A stretch of 64,000 nucleotides of DNA from Wurfbainia villosa (taxonomy: Eukaryota; Streptophyta; Magnoliopsida; Zingiberales; Zingiberaceae): positions 30,530,113 through 30,594,112 of the forward strand of contig CM045987.1 of assembly GCA_025175895.1 (NCBI GenBank), read 5' to 3'. The translations under genes and the position numbers were made by a program. The notes below the pieces were generated by a model. The model did not search any database. It was not told the DNA's origin and saw only the letters and a program-made list of their open reading frames with translations. This document shows, in pieces, positions 11,459 to 22,585 of the stretch; within the stretch, counting starts at the first letter, position 1, and each line of letters starts with the position of its first letter.

Positions 11459-11508
11459 CAGTCGACTGCCCCTGGGTGTCAGTCGACTGATTTCTGAATC
11501 ACTCGACT
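11459..11508. repeat. Internal CAGTCGACTG cluster upstream of the A1 PPT
   Basis: CAGTCGACTG at 11459, a second copy about 20 bp later and a diverged third. Homologous sites lie about 0.5-0.8 kb before the 3' LTR in D (31050-31110) and in A3 (49568-49640); other A copies have GATCG words there. Confidence 0.8.
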
Positions 11509-12198
11509 GATAGCCTGATTTCGGGTAACCAAGGTTGTTTAACCCGATTTCAGCTGCAGTTAAGGTCCCTAACCACTCCTAACCCTAGGATATGCTTTGA
11601 GAAGCATGATGAAGGGTGAAAATCCATTGGATATGGATTAGGAGAGGTGTTTAGGGTTTGTAACAATTTTAAGGTGTTGGAAAGTTCAATGTTGAATTTC
11701 TAACCTTAATTTTGATGGCTTAGAGTTCCTATTGGCTTAGGGACTTCCCAAGGACATTGTTAGTGCAATGGTCAAGGGGGAGCAAGCCTTTAGGGGGAGG
11801 TATCCATCTTGGGATGATGGATTTGTTTTTTCTTTTTGAAGAGGAGAAGTTATTGAGAGAGTACCATCAATTGGGAAAATTGATGGGTTTTTGATACCCA
11901 ATTTGGAAATTGGGAGAGTGAATAGGATTGCCTCTCTTGAGTGATATGAGACTTATCACTAGGAAGATGGTAGACATCCTAGGTATTTTTAGACAAAGGG
12001 GGAGATTGTAAGATCTCATTGGGACATGAGACATTGACCTCCTTGGAGAGAAGACCTTTTTGATGTTAGTCAAAAAGGGGGAGAATGTTTGTGGGAGAAC
12101 ATTTGGAGAATGTTTAAGATTACCAATTTGGGATAATTGGTAAGGGATTTGAGTTAGTGTTCTAACTCAATGATTTGTTTGGTTTTTGTCAAACATCA

Positions 12199-12211
12199 AA
12201 AAGGGAGAGAT
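12199..12211 (+). other. A1 polypurine tract
   Basis: AAAAAGGGAGAGAT directly precedes TGTTGG of the 3' LTR, after CAAACATC. The same context is found at every family A, B and D 3' LTR in the window. Confidence 0.9.
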
Positions 12212-12302
12212 TGTTGGTGCAATCGGCCCAGGTCACGATTGACCAGGACTCGAGTTTGACTCGAGTGATGTTTTGATGTTCGACAAAAATATATGACAAT
12301 GT

Positions 12303-12690
12303 AATTGTCAAGGTAAAGTCCAAGTCATGGGTACTTGGCATGGAAAGTCCAAGTGGAACACTTGGCATTTGGTAAAGTCCAAGTCTTGAGTACTTGGCAT
12401 GAAAAGTCCAAGTGGGACACTTGGCACATGAAAAGTCCAAGCATGGGTCTTGGCAATGTAAAAGTCCAACATGGGTTGGCAAGGGAAAGTCCAAGCATGG
12501 TGTTGGTATTTGAGAAGTCCAACATGGGTTGGCAAGGGAAAGTCCTAGCTTGAGTCTTGGCATGAGAAGTCCAAGGGGTTTGATATTGGCTGCATAAAGT
12601 CCAAGCGGGAGTCTTGGCAGCATAAGTCCAATGGTTGGCGGCGTAAAGTCCAAGCGGAGTCTTGGCGGCATAAGTCCAATGTGCCTTGGC
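12303..12690 (+). repeat. CCAAG...CTTGG mini-hairpin array, A1 3' LTR
   Basis: About 14 imperfect units of 21-30 bp, each of the form AAAGTCCAAG-N-CTTGGCA, so each unit can fold on itself. Because unit lengths are often near multiples of three, the array reads as fake repetitive proteins rich in W, D, F, P, C and Q on the other strand. Similar arrays open U3 of every A and D LTR here. Confidence 0.9.
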
Positions 12691-12896
12691 GGTGTAGACA
12701 CCGTTAGCATGACATAGCCGATGGAAGCACCCGAAGGCTAGCACGATGGATGAACAAGTCATGGATGACTTGGAGGGATCCGAGAGGCATGAGGCTGATG
12801 GAGGTGGCTAGAAGGCTTAGGTCTAGGCTAAGGGTGGTCTAGAAAGTATGGGGGCACCATACTTGGGCTAAAACCTCATGTTTGAGGTGTGCTAGT

Positions 12897-13210
12897 CGAC
12901 TGGTGCCATGTGGCAGTCGACTGGACCGAGTCAACAAGGGTTTGACTGCGGGAAGTGGCCTAGCAGTCGATTGCCAGAGGATGGAAGTCGACTGATGGCT
13001 CGAGTAGTCGACTGATTGCATGATCAGTCGACTGGTGCTCGGAAATTCGGCCACAGAGTGTAGTCTCACTCGACCGCTGGGACCAACAGTCGAGTGAGGA
13101 CACCATCAGTCGACTGATGGTAGAACCGTTGGACTTATCCAGCGTGGATCTAGCCGTTATCTCACGACAATAGTGGATCAGTCGACTGATGGTCCCGAGC
13201 AGTCGACTGA
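12897..13210 (+). repeat. CAGTCGACTG palindrome array, A1 3' LTR
   Basis: At least seven exact or one-off copies of the 10-bp palindrome, several embedded in the larger palindrome CCATCAGTCGACTGATGG. It lies between the conserved U3 block and the TATA box. Confidence 0.9.
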
Positions 13211-13239
13211 TCGACTTTTTCCAGCACAGGTTGAAGCTT

Positions 13240-13246
13240 TATAAGG
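13240..13246 (+). promoter_or_regulatory. A1 3' LTR TATA box
   Basis: TATAAGG in AGCTTTATAAGGAGCT, about 490 bp before the LTR end and identical to 6294-6300 of the 5' LTR. Confidence 0.6.
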
Positions 13247-13734
13247 AGCTCGTAATGGAGGAATTTGGCATCGATTTCTTGGATGTCTTGAGGCGATTTG
13301 CTGTTGAAAATCAGGGTCTTCAACCACGATTCAAGCAATCAACAAGCAAGCAATCCAAAGGCATTTGTAAAGTTGTTTTCTTTACTAGTTTTGCATTGTA
13401 TTATTGTATATTGCTTGTATTCATCTCCTATTGTTGTAAGAGTAGTTTGTAAGGGGTTTCTCCGCCTCCGACTTGTGTTGAGAAGGAGTGTTTTATAGTG
13501 CTGTATGATTGGCATCGCTAGGGTTCATATGAACTTGATCCGTGGAGTAGGAACCGTGCGGTTCCGAACCACGTTAAACAATTGTGTTCGTGTGTGATTG
13601 TTTATTTCGTTATTGTATTATTTATATTTCTGCTGCGTACTAACGAAATTGTAGAGACAATCACGATCAAATTCCATCAACGAATGATCACGCGCTATTC
13701 ACCCCCCCCTCTAGCCATTACAAAGATCCTAACA

Positions 13735-14225
13735 TTTTGTGATTTAAATAAAGCATACCCTAAAGACTACTACCCCTTACCTCATATTGATCAGTTAGTT
13801 GACTCCACTGTGGGGTATGAAGTAGTATCACTCATGGATGCTTATCAAGGGTATCACCAGATCCCCTTGGCTCAAGATGATCAGAAGCAGGTTAGCTTTA
13901 TCACGGCAGAAGGATTGTATGCCTATGTGGTGAAGCCTTTTGGGTTAAAGAATGCAGTGACCACCTATCAGAGGCTCATGGATAGGATATTCGCTGAGCA
14001 GAAAGGAAAAAATGTGGAGGTTTACGTTGATGATATTCTAGTAAAGTCGAAGTTCACTCGGGATCAAGTGCAGGATCTAGAAGAAACATTTTCTACCCGG
14101 AGACAATACAACATGAAGTTGAATCCAAAGAAGTGTTTGTTCGGGATAAAGAGTGAGAAATTTTTGGGATATATTGTGATAGAGAAAGGACTACAAGATA
14201 ATACCGAAAAGGTGCAAGCATTATG
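13735..14225 (+). pseudogene. Tat-like Ty3/gypsy reverse transcriptase, left piece
   Basis: Open frame with gypsy reverse transcriptase motifs: FCDLNKAYPKDYYPLP, VSLMDAYQGYHQIPL, FGLKNAVTTYQRLMD, the catalytic VYVDDILVKS near 14020-14050, MKLNPKKCLFGI and FLGYIV. It is cut on the left by A1 and on the right by A2 after VQAL. The gene continues at 35748, on the far side of A2. Wording such as EKVQAL and the RNase H part point to the Tat lineage. In life it copies element RNA into DNA. This is the oldest layer visible, and it is on +. Confidence 0.9.
14221..14225. repeat. A2 target-site duplication, left (TTATG)
   Basis: TTATG precedes TGTTGG at 14226 and recurs at 35743-35747 after CCAACA. 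It proves that 14226-35742 went in as one element. Confidence 0.93.
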
Positions 14226-14724
14226 TGTTGGAGGATCGTGGACTGACTAGAAGGGGGGTTGAATAGCCCGTGTGCGTTGTTTGTTGGAATTCATTCGTTC
14301 GTCTACAATATTCGTTAGCACAGCAGAAATACAAATATGAATACGAGACAAATACAAGCACACACAATATATGTGGTTCGGATCCTTAGGGTCCCTACTC
14401 CATGGGGTGAGCTCAACAAGCTCGAGTGATGAACACACCACTACTAAAACTCCTTCTCGACAACAAGTCGGAGGTGGAGAAACCTAGTAGAAGCAATTAC
14501 AAAAGTAATACAACAACATACAAGCAAATACAAAGATGAAATAAAATACGTAAAGAAAACTTTACAACAAATGGCTTTGAACACTTTGTTTGTTCCTTAC
14601 TTTGGTTTCCTCTTGAAGGTCTGGAATGCAGTAGCAATTCCCCTCCAAAATCTCCCCAAATATCACTGTGGAAATCCTCCCCGAGCTCCTCCTTTTATGC
14701 TTATCTCGGGCTAATTCCGCGCCT

Positions 14725-15065
14725 AACAGTCGACTGCTCATACCCATCAGTCGATTGCTCTTGTAACCGTTGTCTCACAACGACTCGATCCACACTGGAT
14801 AAATTCCAATGGATACTCCATCAATCGACTGCCAAACCCTATCAGTCGACTAATGCAAGGTCAGTCGAACCCCTGGTCGAGTTGCCTCATTTCTGTGGTC
14901 GTTTCCACCTATAGCAGTCTACTGCCATCCCTTGGCAGTGGACTGATGGTGGAGCAGTCAACTGCCGACCCTTGACAGTCGACTATTGAGTCACAAAACC
15001 CTAGTTGACAGCGGTCAACTAGCAGTTGACTCAGACCAGTCGACTGATGCCTATATCAGTCAACT
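14725..15065 (-). repeat. CAGTCGACTG array, A2 3' LTR
   Basis: Around ten exact and degraded copies, with spacers such as CTGCCAACCC and TGATGCAAGG. The equivalent array in the 5' LTR is 34634-34970. Confidence 0.85.
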
Positions 15066-15394
15066 GACGTCGGATAAAACCTCAAACACCAAGTTGTTTG
15101 AGCATCTGACCGTCGAGTAAAACCTCAAACAACATGTTTGAGCATCCGACACTTGACCTCAGTCACATGGCCAAGTTCACCTCATCCATGAGGTTTAACC
15201 CAAGACACCCTTAGCTTAGACCTAAGTCTTCTAGCCACCTCTACTAGCCTCGTACCTATCAGATCCCTCCAAGTCATCCATGACTTATTCTTCCATGCGC
15301 GAATCCCTCTAAGTCATCCATGACTTTTTCATCCATACGCTAGCTTTCAGGTGCTTCCTTCGGCTATTGTCATGCTCTCGGTGTCTACACCACC

Positions 15395-15780
15395 AAGGTA
15401 CATATGGACTTACGCTCCCAAGACTGCTGCTTGACCTTACGCCACCAAACCACCCCTTGGACCACCCAAATGTCAAGTACCCATAACTTGGACTTTCACC
15501 GCCAAGGCTACACACTTGGAATTACGTGGCCAAGCCTACACACTTGGTCTTCCCTTGCCAACTCCATGTTGGACTTCCAATGCCAAGCCCCATGCTTGAA
15601 CTTTCACTGCTAAGGCTATACACTTGGACTTACGTAGCCAAGGCTACTCACTTGGACTTCCCTTGCCAACTCGATGTTGGACTTCCTAATGCCAAGCCCC
15701 ATGCTTGGACTTTCACCGTCAAGGCTACACACTTGGACTTATGTGGTCAAGACTGTACACTTGGACTTCCCATGACAATC
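15395..15780 (-). repeat. CCAAG/CTTGG mini-hairpin array, A2 3' LTR
   Basis: Units of the type CCAAGGCTACACACTTGGACTT repeat roughly every 30-60 bp; the 5' LTR has the same array at 35340-35650. Confidence 0.85.
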
Positions 15781-15862
15781 ACATGTCATATGTTTTTTCT
15801 AACATCAAAATATTATCAAACTCGAGTCCAGTCAATCGTGACCCGATCCGATTGCACCAACA

Positions 15863-17484
15863 ATCTCCTCTTTTTTGATGTTTGACAAAACCACAAACAC
15901 CTTTGAGTTAGCTGACCTAACTCAAGTCTACCAATTATCCCCAATTGACAATTCTCACATCTTGTGAGAATTCCAACTAACCCCAATTAGTATATTCTCC
16001 CCCTTTTTGACATACATCAAAAAAAGATACTCCCCAAGGGTGTCAATGTCTCATATCCCAATAAGATCTTACAATCTCCCCCATGGTTAAAAACACATCT
16101 AGAATGCCTTCACTCTTCCTAGTGATAAGTCCCATATCACTTAAGAGAGGCAATGCCCCAATTCTCCTCCCATGAGGAGAAATACATCCATCATCCCAAG
16201 AAGGATAACCTCCCCCTAAAGGTTTGCTCCCCCTTGACCATTTCACCAACAATGTCCTTGGAGAGTCCCTAAGCCTATAGGAACTCTAAACCATAGAAGT
16301 TAAGGGCAAAGATTCAACATTGGACTTTTACCACCCTTAAAATTTGATATTCACCCTAAACAATTCTCCTAATCCATTTTCTATGGATTTCCACCCTTCC
16401 AATGCTCTCCAAAGCATATCCTAGGGTTAGGAGCAGTTAGGAAACCAAAAAATAGCTAAACATACGCCTAACAAGTCTTGTTTACCCGAAATCCACCATG
16501 ACACAAGACTTACAATACCACCAACTCATCCTCGACGCTACTGATCGCCATCCATGGCAATGATCGATTCTACAATGTAGAAATCAGTGTTCAGAATCGA
16601 ATTTTGAAAATTCATAAGTAAAAATATTTATTTTGAAAAATCTTGAAAAATTCATATCTACATTACTTATAACAAACATTATGGGTGAAAAATATTTGAA
16701 AAATAAAATACCCATAAAATAGTGAGATCGACACAGAGTTCAAAACCATTGAAATTTTCAATGTTTAACCCTACTTTGTATCACCTCATTCGACGGTGAT
16801 TGCTATCAAAAGATAGACTTCACTAAGGTTTTCCAAAATGATTTTGAAATGATTTTAAAAATATTAATTCCTTTTTCTAACATCTCACTTGTATCTAAGT
16901 GTATGAAACACATACAAGTCAAGTGTTCTAGTGAGATGTAGGTTTTGTTCATTTAGAGTCTCATGCATTTTTCTAGGCAACACTATTTGATTCTCTTATG
17001 CATGAGACTTCAAATCATGTCATTGTCCTTATCTCAATTTTAATTAATGCATGAATAATGATCATGGCATAGATGATACATAAATAAACATATGCCAATA
17101 ATCATGATGTCATGACATGTGATTCTAACTTAAGCATAACATGACATTCCTAAGCATAAATCATGACATTTTTATGATTAAAAATAAATATGATGTCATG
17201 AAATGGTAAATGACAATCAAAGCATGACAAATAAAAGGTAAAGATATAGGAATACCTAGATTTAATGTTAGTTGCCATTTGATAGAATTAAGTTTATTTT
17301 TCCATATTAACCAATTCTACCAAGTGTGCCAAAACTCAAAATGGCACACCATGACTAACACCTAGTTGTGACAATTTAATCAATATTCAAACTTCTCAAA
17401 ATACATTGGCACATCCTAAAGTGTCAACTCTACCATGGTTAGGTTAACTACTCATCCACTTAGGGTTGACACAACCTAACTCAT
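15863..17484 (-). other. A2 PPT and noncoding region
   Basis: The PPT lies at 15863-15876 (on - AAAAAAGAGGAGAT). The rest is AT-rich and noncoding, and collinear with A1 10326-12198. The internal palindrome site is here GATCG-type (16545-16570). ATGTCATGACAT is perfect at 17107-17118. The open frame on - near 16043-16252 is chance. Confidence 0.75.
16881..16938. repeat. Conserved stem CATCTCACT...AGTGAGATG (A2)
   Basis: Nine-base arms at 16881-16889 and 16930-16938. Compared with A1 the ninth pair has changed on both arms (A-T to T-A), a compensating difference, while the inner loop has its own CTTGTA...TACAAG stem. Confidence 0.78.
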
Positions 17485-17820
17485 CTAGCATGAGTCGATC
17501 ACACTCCTAGGAACCCAATACCTATTGGAGCTCCTTGGGTTAACAAGGTATTCACTAGGGATAACTTCCCTAGATACCTTCCTAATGACCCTTTTTGGCT
17601 TTGAAGCCTTAGTCATTTGGGTCTTGTCAAGGTTAACCTTAGGGATTGCCTCCCTAGTAACCTTCTTAGTGGTCTTTCTAGGTTTTATATAACCCTTGGC
17701 CACTAGACACAGACCATGGTTAACCTTAGGGATGACTTCCCTATTAACCTTGGTTTTCGTAGACCTAGATATTGTTCCATAATCGAATGGAACATCGTGG
17801 TAGGTCTTCTTGGGGTTAGG
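17485..17820 (-). pseudogene. gag: A2: gag C-terminal part
   Basis: On - it reads PNPKKTYHDVPFDYG, a basic Lys/Arg-rich region with repeated VTREAIPKVN/VNREVIPKVN words, then EYLVNPRSSNRYWVPRSVIDS and a stop. The reading frame continues exactly at 32805 across the TTAGG duplication (KGLGHKP|N-PKKTY), which shows that X is a clean insertion in this gene. The basic repeats may bind RNA; that is inference. Confidence 0.92.
17816..17820. repeat. Composite X target duplication, left (TTAGG)
   Basis: TTAGG before TGTTGGAGAA at 17821 and again at 32805-32809 after CCCAACA. Confidence 0.9.
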
Positions 17821-18309
17821 TGTTGGAGAAATGTTGACCGCTAGAGGGGAGGGGGTGAATAGCATCGTAGAGTTGCGTGATGGAATTCAATTGCGTGCTT
17901 GTCTACTATTCGTGTTAGCGCAGCGGAAATAAAACAAACACACAATTACACAATCATATAACGTGGTTCGGAATCAAATGGTTCCTACTCCATGGATCCG
18001 GCTCTAAAAGCCCTAGCAATGCAAACACGCACTACCAATCACAATAACTCCTCGGAAAAATCCGAAGGTGGAGAAACCTCGTACAATGTATACAACAGTA
18101 ATACAATGAAAATACAAGCAAATACAATGAAATGCAAGTAAAGAAAACTTTACAAAGAGCTTTGGATTGCTTGATCTTGGTTGCTTGAAGAATAGCCTTG
18201 GAGACCCTGATTTGCAACAACAAATCGCCCTAGAGTAGCTCAAGAACCGTTGTTGATTTTTTCCTCCACGAGCTCCATTTAAGGCTTCTGCCTGGGCTAG
18301 AAATCGCTG

Positions 18310-18630
18310 ATCACTCGACTGATGACACTGTTGTTGTGAGACAACGGTGCAATCCACGTTGAAAAAATCCAATGGATAGGACATCAGTCGACTGATCATG
18401 ACCATCAGTCGACTGATTGAGCCTTCACTCGACTGCTAACCCCAGTAGTCGAGTCAGACTCCATTCTATGCCCGAAAAACCAAGCATCAATCGACTGATC
18501 ACACGATCAGTCGACTGCTCGGCCAATCAGTCGAATGCCAAAGGCTAGCACTCGACTGCTGGGCCAATTCCCGTAGTCAAACCCTAGTTGACTCACACAA
18601 GTCGACTGCCATATGACACCAGTCGACTAA
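18310..18630 (-). repeat. CAGTCGACTG array, X-A LTR
   Basis: At least five exact copies (CATCAGTCGACTGATC type) plus diverged forms such as CAGTCGAATG. Confidence 0.85.
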
Positions 18631-18854
18631 CACACCTCAAACATGAGATTTTAACCTCAAACATGAGATTTAACCCAAGTATGGTGCCCCCATACTTGCT
18701 AGACCACCCTTAGCCTAGACCTAAGCCTTCTAGCCACCTCTGTTAGCCTCACGCCTCTCGGATCCCTCCTAGTCATCCATGACTTGTTCATCCATTGCGC
18801 TAGCCTTCAGATGATTCCATCGGCTATGTCATGCTAACGTTGTCTACACTGCCA

Positions 18855-19090
18855 AGGCACATTGGACTTACACTGCCAAGACTCCGCTTGGACTTTACGC
18901 TGCCAACTATTGGATTTATGTTGCCAAGACTCCCACTTGGACTTTACGTCGCCAATATCAAACCCCTTGGACTTCTCAAATGGCAAGACTCAAGCTTGGA
19001 CTTTCCCTTGCCAACCTATGTTGGACTTTCCATGCCAAGACCCATGCTTGGACTTTCCATGCCAAGTATTCAAGACTTGGACTTTCCATG
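18855..19090 (-). repeat. CCAAG/CTTGG mini-hairpin array, X-A LTR
   Basis: About eight units, e.g. CCAAGACCCATGCTTGGACTTT, with the CCAAC...GTTGG variant mixed in. Confidence 0.85.
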
Positions 19091-19124
19091 ACATTGTCAA
19101 CTCCAGTCAACCATCAAAATCCCC

Positions 19125-19304
19125 CTCGAGTCAAACTTGAGTCCGATCAAACATGACCCGGGTCGATTGTGCCAACAATCTCCCCAAAACCTTATCAGAC
19201 ATCAATGTCAAACATTGATGTCAAACTTCCATGTCAAACATCAAAACAACACTCGAGTCAAACTCGAGTCTGGTCAATCGTGACCTGGGCCGATTGCACC
19301 AACA
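19125..19304 (-). repeat. Duplicated U3 start with internal PPT-like junction
   Basis: CTCGAG-containing U3 starts occur twice, 127 bp apart (19125 and 19252). The inner copy ends in GTGCCAACA followed by ATCTCCCCAAAACC, an echo of the LTR/PPT boundary inside the LTR. Confidence 0.75.
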
Positions 19305-20231
19305 ATCTCCCCCTTTTTGATGTTTGACAAAAACACATACCTTTGACTTAGAACACTAACTCAAATTCCCTTACCAATTATCCCAAATTGGTAATTTTAC
19401 CTTCTCCCCCTTTTTGACATACATAAAAAAGGTTCTCTCTAAGGAGGTCAATGTCTCATGTCCCAATTAGATCTTACAATCTCCCCCTTGGTCCAAAGAT
19501 ACCTAGGATGTCTACCATCTTCCTAGTGATAAGTCCCATATCACTCAAGAGAGGCAATCCAATACACTCTCCCAATTTTCAAATTGGGTATCTCAAAATC
19601 CCATTTTCCCCCTCATGAGGAAAAAATACCATCCATCATCCCATGATGGATACCTCCCCCTAAAGGCTTGCTCCCCTTTGACCATTGCACCAACAATGTC
19701 CTTGGGAAGTCCCTAAGCCAATAGGAACTCTAAACGATCAAAAATAAGGTTCAAAGTTCAAACATGAACTCTCCACACCTTAAATTTGATACATCATCCT
19801 AACACCTCTCCTAATCCATATCCAATGGATTTTCTCCCTTTATAATGCTTCCTAAAGCATATCCTAGGGTTAGGAGTGGTTAGGGAACTTTACCATGGCC
19901 AAAAATGGGCTAAACAACCTTGTTTTTCTCGAAATCAAAATAACCTTGAAATCACGATCGTCGTTTCCATCACCGACCGCCACCATGAGTATGATCGATA
20001 ATCAAAATCTCGATTTTTAGTTATCAGAAATGAGATTTAAAAATTCATAAATAATTATACGTATATCAAAAAATCATGAAAATTCATACGTATAATACTT
20101 ATGACTAGTACAATGGGTGAAAAATATTGGAAAATTATTTTACCCATAAAATAGTGAAATTGACGCAAAGTTCAAAACCATTGAAATTTTCAATGTTTTG
20201 GCCCTACTTTGTATCAACTTCATCAATGGTG
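19305..20231 (-). other. X-A noncoding region, proximal part (PPT at 19305-19317)
   Basis: The PPT on - reads AAAAAGGGGGAGAT. AT-rich noncoding DNA collinear with the A1 3' noncoding region follows, up to the B1 insertion. The internal palindrome site is GATCG-type (19957-20001). Confidence 0.75.
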
Positions 20232-20236
20232 ATTAT

Positions 20237-21429
20237 TGTAGGGGATCGATCGGTGTGTATTGGCCGGCTAAAGGGGGGTGAATAGCCCTATTCGTACGAT
20301 GATGGAATTTGATCGTCTACAAAATCGTTAGCGCAAGCGGAATACTAATAAACAAGCAAACAAAACAACAAATGCAAAGGTAAACAATGCTAACACAATA
20401 TGTAACGTGGTTCACGGCTACACCGATAATCCACGGTCCGATTCGTCCACGGTGAATCACTCCGCAACCAATTCACTATTGGTCTCTCCCATTAGCCCAA
20501 AGCAAGGTGGAGGTAAACCTTCTTACAATCCAAACACTCCTTCTTACAATAAGTATGAGAGAAAAACTAGGAGAAGGAGTTGAAAGCTTGTGGGGGCACT
20601 TGGATGATCGTTTAGGACTTAAGCATTGGCCATCCAAAAGCCCACACCCTCTCTTTTTATATAGAGGGCTGATTTCTTCCCGTTGGCCGCCACCAGTCGA
20701 CTGCTGCCCTTGGCAGTCGACTACCGCCACTACAACGACCTTCGAACATGTCAGATCCCGACCGTTGTAGTCCAATGGAACCCTTGGCAGTCGACTGATG
20801 TATCCATCAGTCGACTGATGCCTCGTAGTCGACTGTCCAGTCGGCTACGAGCGGTTTTATGGCCCAAACCCTCTTGACTACCGATCGCCGCCATCAAGAA
20901 TGATCGATGATCTTGGCGGCAATGATCGCCAACATATAATGATCGATCGCTAGCCCAAAACCACTCGGGCCGGATACTCAAACCCGTTCGATAAGAGCGA
21001 TCGCCATTCCATGGCGATCGGCGTGTGGGAAATCTCATCCGACACTTAGCCAAATGGCCAAGTTTCCCCTAAGAGCGCTACCCCTTCTCGGGTTACATTC
21101 GCCACTCATCCTCGAGTCCTCGCCGGTTGTCTTTGTTCGCCAGCCGCCTTCGCCCTTCCTTCGCGTCTCGCCCTGAAGTCTACTTCCTCCGGCTTCACTC
21201 CAAGCTCCTCGTCTGGCGGTCCCTCGGATGCTCCAAGCGCACAGCTTCCGCAAAGCCATCCTTCACCGACTCAAAGACCGAGTCATGAGATGTGAAACTC
21301 GCCAAGGCTCCATGTGAGAATTACTAAGCCCTGCAAGACTCCAACACACATATCAAATCATAATAACAACCTAACTTAAACCCTTTGCCACACACATCAA
21401 AACCATATCACGGGTTGATTGCCCTAACA
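20237..21429 (-). mobile_element. B1: 3' LTR (1193 bp)
   Basis: On + TGTAGGGGATCGATCGG...GATTGCCCTAACA. TATA on - at 20654-20661. CAGTCGACTG words lie at 20695-20835, then GATCG words at 20880-21025 where the sister LTR keeps CAGTCGACTG. Longer than the sister LTR by about 170 bp. Confidence 0.9.
20695..21025 (-). repeat. Mixed CAGTCGACTG / CGATCG palindromes, B1 3' LTR
   Basis: The proximal part has CAGTCGACTG; the distal part has GCGATCGCCATTCCATGGCG. The sister LTR at 24950-24980 reads GCAGTCGACTGCCATTC at the same place. Confidence 0.85.
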
Positions 21430-22585
21430 ATCTCTCCCTTTTTGATGTGTGGCAATCCGTTTAAGTTAGGTAAAAACATTTGATAAAATATTAAGAAAGG
21501 AAAACATGGAAATAACATGATTAGAAACTCTCCCCCTTAATACATGAAACTCCCCCTAAATATAATTCCCCCTTACTTAAACATATATATTTCTCCCCCT
21601 TTGACACTATCAAAAATAATTAACAAAGTTTATACAACATGGCATCAAGTCTAGAGAGAAACATAAACCAAAAACATGCCTTAAAACCGTGTATCAGAAG
21701 TTGCTGGGCAGTTTTTCAGGTGAGCAATCGATTGCTATCAGTATGGCAGTCCACTGGCACAATGAAATCCGAATTTTTTATTTTCTGGACGAATTTCAGA
21801 AATGCACTATAAATTTCAAAAAATTCGAAAAATAGTGAAATTTTGGGGAACACATTTCTTTTAGGGTTCTTTCTCAATGAAAAATAGTTTTCCATGAAAA
21901 AACATTATATTTTCAAAGATTTTCCAAAAATCCAAAAGCTTTAAAAACAACTAGGTTTTTGATCAAGTTAGTATCACATTTAACACCTAGTTTTGCTTTA
22001 AATTGTTTCAAAACATGAACACACAAATTTTAAAGTAAGAAATTGTTTTGAAAACATATGAAATATCCAACCATGATCTTTGGGCAATATGTCTATGAAT
22101 TAAACATAAGCCTTCCCCATGATTGGTCTATTATTGCTATTTTGATACTTTAAATGACCATCTAAATGCCATAGGCATTAGTGGACATTTGTATCATCCT
22201 AACATCTCACTCATGCTAAGTTTTCAATCAAGGTAGCCTATGGTAAGTGTGAGATGTATCCTAAAGGTATTTGCATATACTTAACCATTAATTCATGCAA
22301 TTCTACACAAGGTTAAGTATCATCCTAACATACCACATGATCATAAAGACATATATGTATGAATTCCATATTATGATCATGAAACAAGTGTATTCATCAA
22401 ATTGTGATCATGCATTAGGTATTACATCATGATAATAAGGCAAATATCACCTAAAGCATGATTTATTTACTTATAGGTGCATTATCATCACCTAACACTG
22501 TTTCAAAAATATTGTCCCGCCATCCTAAGTCAACCAAAAATATGATATAGGTGAAATTCTTATGGTTGACTATCCTAGGGTTTTC
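21430..22585 (-). other. B1 PPT (21430-21443) and noncoding region
   Basis: The PPT on - reads AAAAAGGGAGAGAT. The rest is AT-rich without a gene. It shares with family A the CCCAAAGATCATGG-type phrase, the CATCTCAC stem and a possible weak palindrome site near 21725-21760. Confidence 0.75.
22202..22257. repeat. Conserved stem ACATCTCAC...GTGAGATGT (B1)
   Basis: Nine-base perfect arms at 22202-22210 and 22249-22257; the 38-bp interior is unlike that of family A. Confidence 0.78.

Larger units (their letters stand above)
10326..12198 (+). other. A1 noncoding region between gag and PPT
   Basis: No open frame of substance. The region is AT-rich and collinear with 15878-17484, 19305-20236 plus 25361-26257, and 40398-40711 plus 49245-50718. 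It is partly similar to the 3' noncoding region of the D pol element (30496-31555). Shared landmarks in order: near-palindromes of ATGTCATGACAT (10675-10686 and about 10775), the CATCTCAC stem (10966-11023), a phrase on GATCATTGGGAAAG, the palindrome site at 11459, and a purine-rich tract. Where protease to RNase H would be expected there is nothing. Confidence 0.8.
5705..13734 (+). mobile_element. A1: family-A gag-only (TR-GAG type) SIRE-like element
   Basis: Order on +: a 5' LTR that lost its first ~455 bp to the T1 insertion, a primer site, gag, a 1.9-kb noncoding stretch, a PPT and a full 3' LTR. No protease, integrase or reverse transcriptase is present between gag and the PPT, so it depended on a partner for enzymes. 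C1 is inserted in gag, and about 500 bp of gag plus the distal part of C1 are gone. The right end abuts a gypsy reverse transcriptase (TTTTG at 13735), which marks the target. The left flank is off the window. Confidence 0.85.
12212..13734 (+). mobile_element. A1: 3' LTR (1523 bp), reference copy of family A
   Basis: TGTTGGTGCAATCGG...GATCCTAACA. Modules in order: the U3 start with CTCGAGTTTGACTCGAG; the CCAAG/CTTGG mini-hairpin array (12303-12690); a conserved block (12690-12890); the CAGTCGACTG array (12897-13210); TATAAGG (13240-13246); and R/U5 ending with the C-tract motif. The gypsy pol target starts at 13735. Confidence 0.93.
14226..15862 (-). mobile_element. A2: 3' LTR (1637 bp)
   Basis: On + TGTTGGAGGATCG...GATTGCACCAACA. 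The U5 C tract is at 14250-14270. A TATA-like CATAAAAGG on - is at 14691-14699. Palindrome array 14725-15065 (several copies degraded, e.g. CAGTCAACTG). Mini-hairpin array about 15395-15780. Pairs with 34137-35742. Confidence 0.92.
17821..19304 (-). mobile_element. X-A half: 3' LTR (1484 bp)
   Basis: On + TGTTGGAGAAATG...GATTGCACCAACA. The U5 C tract is near 17845. Palindrome array 18310-18630. Mini-hairpin array 18855-19090. Its R region (18030-18380) is the best match in the window for the inverted LTR fragment at 27752-28034. Confidence 0.9.

Noticed and set aside
12189..12762. Open frames on - in the U3 array reading as repetitive W/D/F/P/C/Q proteins (also 15404-15885, 35225-35630, 39870-40399, 58555-59018)
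   Set aside because: They are translations of the CCAAG/CTTGG repeats in LTRs; they occur in several frames and on both strands and have no known domain.
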